From Acidobacteriota bacterium (GTDB lineage: Bacteria; Acidobacteriota; Vicinamibacteria; Vicinamibacterales; CAVVIG01), in the NCBI GenBank assembly GCA_003222395.1, contig QHWB01000043.1, positions 1-64,000 on the forward strand: a stretch of 64,000 nucleotides of DNA, given 5' to 3'. The translations under genes and the position numbers were made by a program. The notes beneath the pieces are model-generated. The model saw nothing but the letters and a program-made list of their open reading frames with translations. It searched no databases and was not told where the DNA came from. Shown here piece after piece: positions 37,250-44,253 of the stretch (position 1 is its first letter; each line of letters starts with the position of its first letter).

Positions 37250-39751
37250 ATGCGAACGCTGCTGCTGAAAGCGTTGGCCGTGATCGTCGTGCTCGTCGCG
37301 ATCACCGCGGCCGCGATCTACAACTACGCACGGCGCTCGCTTCCTGTCGTCGACGGCACCGTCACGGTCGCTGGCATCACGGCGCCGGTCGAGATTATCC
37401 GCGACGCCGACGCGATCCCTCACATCTTCGGCGCGACCAAACAAGACGCGTTCTTCGGGCTGGGCTACGCGCACGCGCAGGATCGCCTGTGGCAGATGGA
37501 GTTTCAGCGCCGCATCGGCCACGGACGGCTGTCGGAAATTTTCGGCCCCGCGACGATCCCGCAGGATCGGTTTCTCCGCACGGTCGGCTTCGGCCGCGCC
37601 GCGCGCGCGGCCTGGAACGCGACGCCCGACTGGGCGAAACAGCAGGTGAACGCCTACGTCGCCGGCGTCAACGCGTTCACTTCGACGCATCACGGCAGCC
37701 GGCTTCCACCCGAGTTCTCGCTCCTTCGCTTCGAGCCCGAACCATGGACGGGCCCCGACGTCGTCGCGTGGGTCAAGATGATGGCGTGGGATCTCAGCGC
37801 GAACTACTCGTTCGAGCTGCTCCGCAACGATCTCGTGCGGGCGGTCGGCGTCGATCGGATGAAGCAGCTCATGCCGCTGTACGCGAAGCACGGGCTCAGC
37901 ATCCTGAGCGACGGTGCTGATGCGGGAGAGGCAGGACAGGCGGGAGGGGCGGGAGGGGCGGGAAAGGCAGGACAGGCGGGACAGGCAGGAGAGGCATTCG
38001 TGGCGCACCAGTCCTACCTGTCCTTCCTAGCGATCCCGCCCGTCCAGCCCTTCCTGCCCTTCCTGCCCTTCCTGCCCCAAGACGGTCTGGGCTCCAACAA
38101 CTGGGTCGTCGACGGCACGATGACCGCGAGCGGCAAGCCGATGCTCGCCAACGATCCGCATCTCGGCTCACGCATTCCGTCGACGTGGTATCTCGCGCAC
38201 GTGACGGCGGCCGATTTCGAGATCATCGGCGCGACGCTGCCCGGCGCGCCGGCCGTGGCGCTCGGGCGCAATCGTCGGATCGCATGGGGCGCGACGAACG
38301 TCGCGGCGGACGTCGAAGATCTCTATCGCGAACGGCTCGACGCCGGCGGACGCGCCGCCGAATTCCGCGGCGCGATGGAGCCGGTGACCGTGATTCCCGA
38401 AACGATCGCCGTCAAGGGCGCGGATCCCGTACACATCGACGTCCGCGTGACGCGACACGGACCGCTGGTCTCGGACGCGCTCAACGCGAACGCCGCGGAG
38501 TCGAAGCGGACGCCGAAGCCGCCGCCGATGGAGCCGCTCGCCTTCCGCTGGACCGCGCTCGATCCGGACGACTCGACGCTCGTGTCGATTCTGAAGATGA
38601 ACGAGGCGCGAAACTGGAACGACTTCACGACCGCGCTGCGCGACTTCGTCGTGCCGTCGCAGAACTGGGTGTATGCAGACGTCGATGGGCACATCGGTTA
38701 TTACGCGCCGGGGCGGATTCCCATTCGCAGGACCGGCGACGGTACGCTCCCGGCCGACGGGTGGAGCGGCAACGCTGAATGGATCGGATGGGTACCGTTC
38801 GATCAACTGCCGCATCTGTACGATCCGCCGTCGCATATCATCGTCACGGCCAACCATCGTCCGGCGCCGGCCAGTTATCCCTACAACCTCGGATTCGATT
38901 GGTACGAACCATATCGCGCGCAGCGGATCGTCGATCTCCTGAAAGGGCGAACGAAGCTGACGCCGGACGACTTCGCGCGCATGCAGGCCGACACGATCTC
39001 GCTTCACGCGAAGACGCTCGTCCCGCTGCTGCTCGCGCGCGCGCGTCCGGCTGCCGACGCCGATCGGAAAGCCGTCGAGACGCTCCGTGCATGGAATTTC
39101 GACGCGACGGCCGACAGCGCGGCGACCGCGATTTTCCAGGCGTGGTTCTGGCATCTCGTGCCCGCGATCGCGGCCGACGACCTCGGTCCGCTCATCACCG
39201 ACCTGTATCAGGCGAAGTTCTCGTTCACCACGCGTTTCATCATCAACACGCTGACGACCAACGACACGTCGTGGTGCGACGACAAGACGACGAGCCACGT
39301 GGAATCGTGCGACGACGCGGTGACGACTGCGCTGCACGAGGCGGTGGTCGATCTGACGCGGCGCCTGGGCGGCGAGATGGACCGCTGGCGCTGGGACGCG
39401 GTGCACCACGCCGTGTTCCCCCATCAGGGACTCGACGCCGTCGCCGCGCTGCGTCCCCTGCTCAGTCGATCCGTTCCCGCCGCCGGCGACTGGAGCACCG
39501 TCAACATCGGAACCGTCGCTGCCGACCTGCGCTACGAACAGCATCTCGTGCCCGGCTACCGCGAAATCATCGATCTTTCACCCGCCAACGACAGCCGCTT
39601 CCTCGACGCGATCGGCGAGTCCGGCCACGCGCTGTCGCCGCACTACGACGATTTCCTCGCCGACTGGCGTCTCGTCCGTCACCGCAAGATGCGGATGATT
39701 CGTTCCGACATCGAAAACGGCGCGATCGGACGGCTGCGACTCGTGCCCTGA
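37250..39751 (+). CDS. Penicillin acylase-family N-terminal nucleophile hydrolase with a repeat in its spacer
   Basis: The precursor (833 residues) is a periplasmic amidase with a signal anchor (residues 1-25). The alpha part holds DADAIPHIFGATKQDAFFGL and GYAHAQDRLWQMEFQRR. The beta part begins at Ser282 in GLGSNNWVVDG, the autocatalytic nucleophile, and continues with the conserved WGATNVAADVEDLY and ITVTANHRPAP-like segments. Residues about 224-277, immediately before the nucleophile, are encoded by a GGGCAGGA-type repeat island. That stretch lies where the family has a spacer that is cut out during maturation. The substrate is unknown (acyl-homoserine lactones or β-lactams are options). 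Confidence 0.9.
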   Translation: MRTLLLKALAVIVVLVAITAAAIYNYARRSLPVVDGTVTVAGITAPVEIIRDADAIPHIFGATKQDAFFGLGYAHAQDRLWQMEFQRRIGHGRLSEIFGPATIPQDRFLRTVGFGRAARAAWNATPDWAKQQVNAYVAGVNAFTSTHHGSRLPPEFSLLRFEPEPWTGPDVVAWVKMMAWDLSANYSFELLRNDLVRAVGVDRMKQLMPLYAKHGLSILSDGADAGEAGQAGGAGGAGKAGQAGQAGEAFVAHQSYLSFLAIPPVQPFLPFLPFLPQDGLGSNNWVVDGTMTASGKPMLANDPHLGSRIPSTWYLAHVTAADFEIIGATLPGAPAVALGRNRRIAWGATNVAADVEDLYRERLDAGGRAAEFRGAMEPVTVIPETIAVKGADPVHIDVRVTRHGPLVSDALNANAAESKRTPKPPPMEPLAFRWTALDPDDSTLVSILKMNEARNWNDFTTALRDFVVPSQNWVYADVDGHIGYYAPGRIPIRRTGDGTLPADGWSGNAEWIGWVPFDQLPHLYDPPSHIIVTANHRPAPASYPYNLGFDWYEPYRAQRIVDLLKGRTKLTPDDFARMQADTISLHAKTLVPLLLARARPAADADRKAVETLRAWNFDATADSAATAIFQAWFWHLVPAIAADDLGPLITDLYQAKFSFTTRFIINTLTTNDTSWCDDKTTSHVESCDDAVTTALHEAVVDLTRRLGGEMDRWRWDAVHHAVFPHQGLDAVAALRPLLSRSVPAAGDWSTVNIGTVAADLRYEQHLVPGYREIIDLSPANDSRFLDAIGESGHALSPHYDDFLADWRLVRHRKMRMIRSDIENGAIGRLRLVP
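37921..38078 (+). repeat. GGGCAGGA / CCTGCCC island in frame in the penicillin acylase gene
   Basis: The left half reads GGCAGGACAGGCGGGAGGGG and similar words, translated as a G/A/Q-rich stretch. The right half repeats CCCTTCCTGCCCTTCCTGCC, translated as a P/F/L-rich stretch. The arms are complementary and could form a hairpin in the mRNA. Confidence 0.87.
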
Positions 39752-39982
39752 AAAGTGTGAAGTTGGAAGTACGAAGTTCGAAGTGCGAAGTTCGAAGCAC
39801 GAGAGTACGAAGGGGAGACGAAGATCGAGTCCTGAAATCTCTCCAGACCTCGTACTTCGTACTTCAGACTTCGTACTTCAGACTTCGTACTTCAGACTTC
39901 GTACTTCTGAGATTTGAGCCTGTTGGGGCGCCCTTTGCGCATTCCCCGGTAGCGGCGCTCTCCCCGCCGCACGGAGGATTCG
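39752..39982. other. Intergenic region with a GAAGTACGAAGTTCG / GTACTTCAGACTTC island
   Basis: The gap after the penicillin acylase gene carries a word-repeat island at 39758-39908: GAAGTTCGAAGTGCGAAG on the left, and CTTCGTACTTCAGACTTCG in about four copies on the right, complementary to the left. The remaining 70 bases hold GTAGCGGCGCTCTCCCCGCC and a weak GGAGG before the next start (39983). No gene is seen. Confidence 0.8.
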
Positions 39983-40957
39983 ATGCGCAGTCATCTTCTT
40001 CGCTCGTCGCTCGTTACCGCCGTTCTCGTGTGCGGCGTCGCTACGGCGGCCAGTGCACAGATCTGCATCTCGATCGACCAGGCGCGCGACATGCTCTCGC
40101 CCGACGAACGGAGCGCGGCGCTCCTCCTCGTCGAGAAGCAGTTCGAGCTGGCGGGACACCGAATCGCGGCGGCCGGCTGCCCGGCGGCTTACGAGCTCTC
40201 GCACGTGCGGCTCGGCAACACGATCGTCGTGACGCTCGCCGGACCGCTCGGCCATCGCGAAACGACCGCAATCGGGCTCGACGATCTGCCGGCGGTATAC
40301 AGTCAGATGGTGCGATCGCTCGTCACAGGCGACGCGTTGGGCAGCATGGCGATCGTGGATCGCACGAACGTGACGGCGTCGCAGGATCTGCCCGCACGGC
40401 GCGTGCAGTCCGACACGTACTGGCACGCGCGGCTCGGATACGGCGGCGTCTTCGGCAATCAAACGCACGGTGTCCCGGCGCTCGGCTTCGGCTATCGCGC
40501 CGAATTCGATCGATTCGGCGTCGACTTCTCGTTCTTCAACTATCACTTCGACCAGGGCGGCGGGTACGACGCGTCACGCGGCAGCGCCATCGCCGGATCG
40601 CTGCTGAAGCTCGAAGGGCTCTACTTCACCAGTCCAACCGCCAACCGCACGGCGTACTTCGGCGGTGGCCTCAGCTGGGGCGGGACGAATCTCGGCGAAG
40701 GACAGAAATCGTGGAACGGCCAGGGACTGCAGGGCGAGCTGACGACCGGCTACGAGCTGGCGCGCGCGACGAACGTGCGCCTGTTCGTCCAGGGCGACGC
40801 GACGCTTCCGTTTTACAACACCGTCTCGCAGACGTACTCATATCCGCAGCGATTGCCGAACGGCAGCTATCTCGTTCCGACGGTCAGCACCGAACGCCGG
40901 TATACACCGTCTGTGGTCGTCTCGATTGGTCTCGGATGGCAGCGGCACCGGCCGTGA
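39983..40957 (+). CDS. Secreted protein, probably an outer-membrane barrel
   Basis: This 324-residue protein is not recognised by family. It has a signal peptide (SLVTAVLVCGVATAASAQ), an N-terminal mixed region with two cysteines, and from about residue 150 a run of alternating polar/apolar segments rich in Tyr, Phe and Gly (YWHARLGYGGVFGNQTHGV, FGVDFSFFNYHFDQGGGYD). It ends with VVSIGLGWQRHRP. These features fit an outer-membrane β-barrel of eight or so strands. It has a GGAGG ribosome binding site and converges with the methyltransferase gene. Confidence 0.6.
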   Translation: MRSHLLRSSLVTAVLVCGVATAASAQICISIDQARDMLSPDERSAALLLVEKQFELAGHRIAAAGCPAAYELSHVRLGNTIVVTLAGPLGHRETTAIGLDDLPAVYSQMVRSLVTGDALGSMAIVDRTNVTASQDLPARRVQSDTYWHARLGYGGVFGNQTHGVPALGFGYRAEFDRFGVDFSFFNYHFDQGGGYDASRGSAIAGSLLKLEGLYFTSPTANRTAYFGGGLSWGGTNLGEGQKSWNGQGLQGELTTGYELARATNVRLFVQGDATLPFYNTVSQTYSYPQRLPNGSYLVPTVSTERRYTPSVVVSIGLGWQRHRP

Positions 40958-40986
40958 ATGTCGGGATGAGGTAACTCGGTCGGTAG

Positions 40987-41565
40987 TCAGATGTCAAATA
41001 CCTTGAGCACCTCGTCGCCGTAGTGATTGATCACCTTGACGGCGATCTTGTCGGTCTCGGGCGGTGCGAATGGACGACTCACGGTACTGTAAAGCGTTGC
41101 CCAGGCGCCTTCGTCGATCTCGGCGCGCAGCGCGCGCTTCAGCTTCTCGTAGGGTTCGTCACCGCCGGTGAAGTAGGCGTGGCGGACGAAGAAGCTCTCG
41201 CCGTTGTAGTCGGTGTCGATGAACCAGCAGGCGATGTCGTCCGTCGAGCTGCTTCGGATTTGCCCCGTGGTCGGGTCGTAGACGTCAACGCCCTTGACTT
41301 CGACCGTCATCTGATGCTCGCCGTTCACATCGGCCGCACTGATCCGAATGTCCGGCTCGCCGAACACCATGAACAGATTGCCGGCGCTGGTTTTTTTCAG
41401 GAGCTCGTCGCCCATCGAGAGATCGGGATTCATCCGGGCAGCGAGGACGGTCAGATTGCCGTAGCGCTTCGCTTCCTCGGACACGTGCGGATCGAACGCG
41501 AAGCCGCACACGACGAGGACGTCGAAGCCAACGCCCTGAACGGCTTCTTTCGCCGCTTCCTTCAC
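40987..41565 (-). CDS. C-terminal part of the type III-like DNA methyltransferase, after an in-frame amber codon
   Basis: This 192-residue frame follows the TAG codon (41568-41566) of the methyltransferase gene with no gap and in the same reading frame; the next codon is GTG. VKEAAKEAVQGVGFDVLVVC is the natural continuation of the C-terminal domain seen in the family, and the end reads VINHYGDEVLKVFDI. The residues could be added by amber readthrough or by restarting at the GTG, or they may be lost, leaving a truncated enzyme. The sequence otherwise looks undamaged, which argues against long decay. Confidence 0.75.
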   Translation of the reverse strand: MKEAAKEAVQGVGFDVLVVCGFAFDPHVSEEAKRYGNLTVLAARMNPDLSMGDELLKKTSAGNLFMVFGEPDIRISAADVNGEHQMTVEVKGVDVYDPTTGQIRSSSTDDIACWFIDTDYNGESFFVRHAYFTGGDEPYEKLKRALRAEIDEGAWATLYSTVSRPFAPPETDKIAVKVINHYGDEVLKVFDI

Positions 41566-43635
41566 CTACTGAGGGCCGACCGTCCCGTGCTCGGGACCGA
41601 TTGAGACGGCGACGCGGCGGGATTTGCCGTCCGCGTCGGCGTACTCGCCCGTCGCGTGGATCCACTTGCCCGCATGCAACTCGATGCGCGTGAAGACGAG
41701 GCGCTCGTTCTTGACCGTGTTCTGCACGCCGGCCTTCCGCAGGTTGTCGAGAATCATCTGCTCGAACTGAACCGCTGAATCGCGCTGGCCGTTCTTCTCC
41801 GCCACCGGACGATCGTCGTCCGTCTCCAGCACACGATGAGGTGAGAGACTCTCGACGGTGAAAGGTCCCGAGACGCGAATACGTTTGTTGTCTTCGTAAG
41901 GCTTGTCATAGAGGAGCTCCGTCTCGGCGTGACGCTGAATCGCCGCGTCGATCTCCTCGCGCGACATGCCCTCCTTGATGTCCGGGTTGTTCGCGATCGA
42001 CTTCAGTGTGACGTGCGGGACGCGCTTGTAGACGAAACCTTTTCTGATGTCGTTGTCGGTCTTGTACTCGGGCGGAATCTTGCCGGTGATCTCGGCTTCC
42101 TTCTTCACGCCTTCAGGAGAGTCGGCGAGCAGATAGTACGGATAGCGCGCCGCCATGAGACGCGTGCGCGCGAGCGCGGGGGCGACGCGGCTCGTGTCGA
42201 TGGTGATCCACCGTCTTCCCCACTGCTCGGCGACATAGGCGGTTGTTCCGGATCCACATGTTGGGTCTAGAACAAGATCACCGGGATCGGTGGTCATAAG
42301 CAAACAACGCTCCGCAGCAGTGCCGGAGGTCTGAACAACGTAAACTTTTGGATCGGATCGACTCTGGATGCCGCCAATATCCGACCATGTATTTGTCAAC
42401 GAAAAGGCTGGAAAATCGTCGATGAACCTCACATAGTTCAAGGAATTTGAGCTCGGTTGAACGCGACCGGCAAGCAGGAGTCGTGACATACCCTCACGGT
42501 TCGTCTTCCACTCACCTTGTTGAGGCCAAAACGATCCGCCGTTAAACTTCACCTCGTAATAGCCGGTACGCGCTTCACGAATGCGAGGAGAGGTGAGGTT
42601 ATCCAAGCGAAACGGTCGCCCACCCGCCGGCACACTGTCGACATGAGATCTCTCCTCAGTCGTCATAACTCTGCGTGTTCCGTTGGCGAGTTGAACTTGA
42701 TCGTATTTCGAACTGCCAAACCCTCCGATGATTTTCTCGTAGAACAGAGGACGGTACTTTGCTCTACTGCGTTCCTTGGCATACCAAAGTAGATAGTCGT
42801 TTGTCGCCGGCAAGAACTCGCCAGTTGTTGTCGTCGTTTTCGAGTAAGAGATCAGCGCGACGAAGTTCTCGGCGCCAAACATCTCATCCAGCACGCAGCG
42901 CACAAGATGGACGTTCTCGTCGCCAATCTGCACGAAGATGCTTCCGCTCTCCGTCAGCAGCTGTCGCGCAATCATGAGTCGATCACGCAGATACGCGAGA
43001 TATGAATGGATCCCGAGCTTCCACGTGTCGCGGAACGCGCGGATCTGTTCGGGCTGGCGCGTCGCGTCCTCCACCTTTCCATCTTTCACGTCGCGCTTCC
43101 TCGTCGACACCTGCCAGTTCGATCCGAACTTGATGCCGTACGGCGGATCGAAATAGATCGTCTGGACCTTGCCCTTCAGCCTTTCCTTCTCCGCGAGGCT
43201 CGTCATCACCAGCAGCGAGTCGCCGAGGATCATCCGGTTCGACCAGTGCTGATCGTGGTGGTAGAAATCCACCTTCTTGTCGAACGCCGCATCGTCGAGG
43301 CCGTTGAAATCGTCGAACAGCGTCAGCTCGGGCTCCTTCTCTCCGGCCTTCGCCGTGTGGCGCAGGTTCTCGACGAGCGCCTGCGGATGCACCTTCTCCT
43401 GGATGTAGATCGGAACGACGGGCACCTCGAGCGCGCTCGCATCCTGCTCGTCCTTCCCTTTCCACACGAGCTGCGGATCGAGCGACGCATCGCGCGGATA
43501 GCGCATCGCCTTCGGCGCCTGCTCGTCTTCCGCGACGAAGTCGCGCAGCTCCTCGGTCGGAATGTTGACGCGCGTATCTTTCTTGTGGCGAATCGACGTG
43601 ATCTCGGTCGGCGATTTCGGTGAGCGTTTTGCCAT
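41566..43635 (-). CDS. N6-adenine DNA methyltransferase of a type III-like restriction system (amber-truncated)
   Basis: The protein (689 residues up to the amber codon) is a β-class methyltransferase. The catalytic motif DPPYGIKFGSNW (about residue 165) precedes the SAM-binding motif DPTCGSGTTAYVAEQWGRRW (about 451). The target-recognition region lies between them (about 42290-42850), and its DNA is visibly AT-richer than both flanks. The N-terminus (IPTEELRDFVAEDEQAPKAM) resembles Mod subunits paired with large DEAD-box restriction proteins. It modifies the host's own sites so that the restriction enzyme encoded upstream does not cut. The gene follows the toxin-like gene by nine bases. Confidence 0.88.
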   Translation of the reverse strand: MAKRSPKSPTEITSIRHKKDTRVNIPTEELRDFVAEDEQAPKAMRYPRDASLDPQLVWKGKDEQDASALEVPVVPIYIQEKVHPQALVENLRHTAKAGEKEPELTLFDDFNGLDDAAFDKKVDFYHHDQHWSNRMILGDSLLVMTSLAEKERLKGKVQTIYFDPPYGIKFGSNWQVSTRKRDVKDGKVEDATRQPEQIRAFRDTWKLGIHSYLAYLRDRLMIARQLLTESGSIFVQIGDENVHLVRCVLDEMFGAENFVALISYSKTTTTTGEFLPATNDYLLWYAKERSRAKYRPLFYEKIIGGFGSSKYDQVQLANGTRRVMTTEERSHVDSVPAGGRPFRLDNLTSPRIREARTGYYEVKFNGGSFWPQQGEWKTNREGMSRLLLAGRVQPSSNSLNYVRFIDDFPAFSLTNTWSDIGGIQSRSDPKVYVVQTSGTAAERCLLMTTDPGDLVLDPTCGSGTTAYVAEQWGRRWITIDTSRVAPALARTRLMAARYPYYLLADSPEGVKKEAEITGKIPPEYKTDNDIRKGFVYKRVPHVTLKSIANNPDIKEGMSREEIDAAIQRHAETELLYDKPYEDNKRIRVSGPFTVESLSPHRVLETDDDRPVAEKNGQRDSAVQFEQMILDNLRKAGVQNTVKNERLVFTRIELHAGKWIHATGEYADADGKSRRVAVSIGPEHGTVGPQ

Positions 43636-43644
43636 CGTCTTGGC

Positions 43645-43962
43645 CTACCAGCTCAGTTCCCGATATTCGCCAGGCTGAATCGAAGCCAGTGCATCGGCGA
43701 CATCTTCGGCATGCCGGCGAATCTGCGCCCACCGCGTCGTCGGCAACACGATCAAGGCAACCTGCCGGCCCGTCAGGTTCTGCTGACTGCGCAGATTCTG
43801 ATCGGTGGTGACGAACACGTCGAACGAAGAGGCTTGTGCCGCCGTCAGCAGATCCCCGTTGCTCAACTTCGACCAGCCGCGTTCGTAGACCGTTTCGACG
43901 GTATGACCGGCAAGCAGGGTGCGCAACGGCACCGGCGTGCCTTGGTCGAAAAGGACTTTCAT
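43645..43962 (-). CDS. DUF5615 PIN-like protein, probable toxin of a toxin-antitoxin pair
   Basis: This 105-residue protein matches the DUF5615 PIN-like family: it opens MKVLFDQGTPVPLRTLL and has the acidic site VFVTTDQNLRSQQNL followed by the hydrophobic strand VALIVLPTTRW. PIN-domain proteins are often RNases that act as toxins. It lies 22 bases downstream of the DUF433 gene, the usual antitoxin partner, and between the restriction and methyltransferase genes. No toxin activity is shown by sequence alone. Confidence 0.82.
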   Translation of the reverse strand: MKVLFDQGTPVPLRTLLAGHTVETVYERGWSKLSNGDLLTAAQASSFDVFVTTDQNLRSQQNLTGRQVALIVLPTTRWAQIRRHAEDVADALASIQPGEYRELSW

Positions 43963-43984
43963 CGATGCGCGCGGAAGGCAGCCG

Positions 43985-44203
43985 TCAGACAGGCGTGAGA
44001 CTTCGCTCCGCGTGGGCCAGCACCGCGATCGCCTGGTCGCGCGTGACGCCGGGGAACCACTTCAGAAAATCATCCACGCTCGCGCCCTCTTCGAGGTTTT
44101 CGAAAAGCGCACGCACCGGAATGCGCGTCCCCTTGAACACCCAGGCGCCGCTGACGCGATCGGCCGCTCGTTCAACCGCGGGACAACTCTGCCAATCCAG
44201 CAT
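43985..44203 (-). CDS. DUF433 protein, probable antitoxin
   Basis: This 72-residue protein has the DUF433 core: CPAVERAADRVSGAWVFKG then TRIPVRALFENLEEGASVDD and DFLKWFPGVTRDQAIAVLAH. DUF433 proteins have a winged-helix fold and are found upstream of DUF5615 toxins. The gene lies 50 bases after the restriction subunit and 22 before DUF5615. Its presence inside a restriction-modification operon could keep the operon from being lost. Confidence 0.82.
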   Translation of the reverse strand: MLDWQSCPAVERAADRVSGAWVFKGTRIPVRALFENLEEGASVDDFLKWFPGVTRDQAIAVLAHAERSLTPV

Positions 44204-44253
44204 GGCGCAAGCTTAGACCCGTTCCAGGCGACCATCAAGCCTGACGAGGACGG

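Noticed and set aside
40987-41568. Phase-variable simple repeat as the cause of the methyltransferase break
   Set aside because: There is no homopolymer or short tandem repeat at the TAG; the change is a single nonsense codon in frame.
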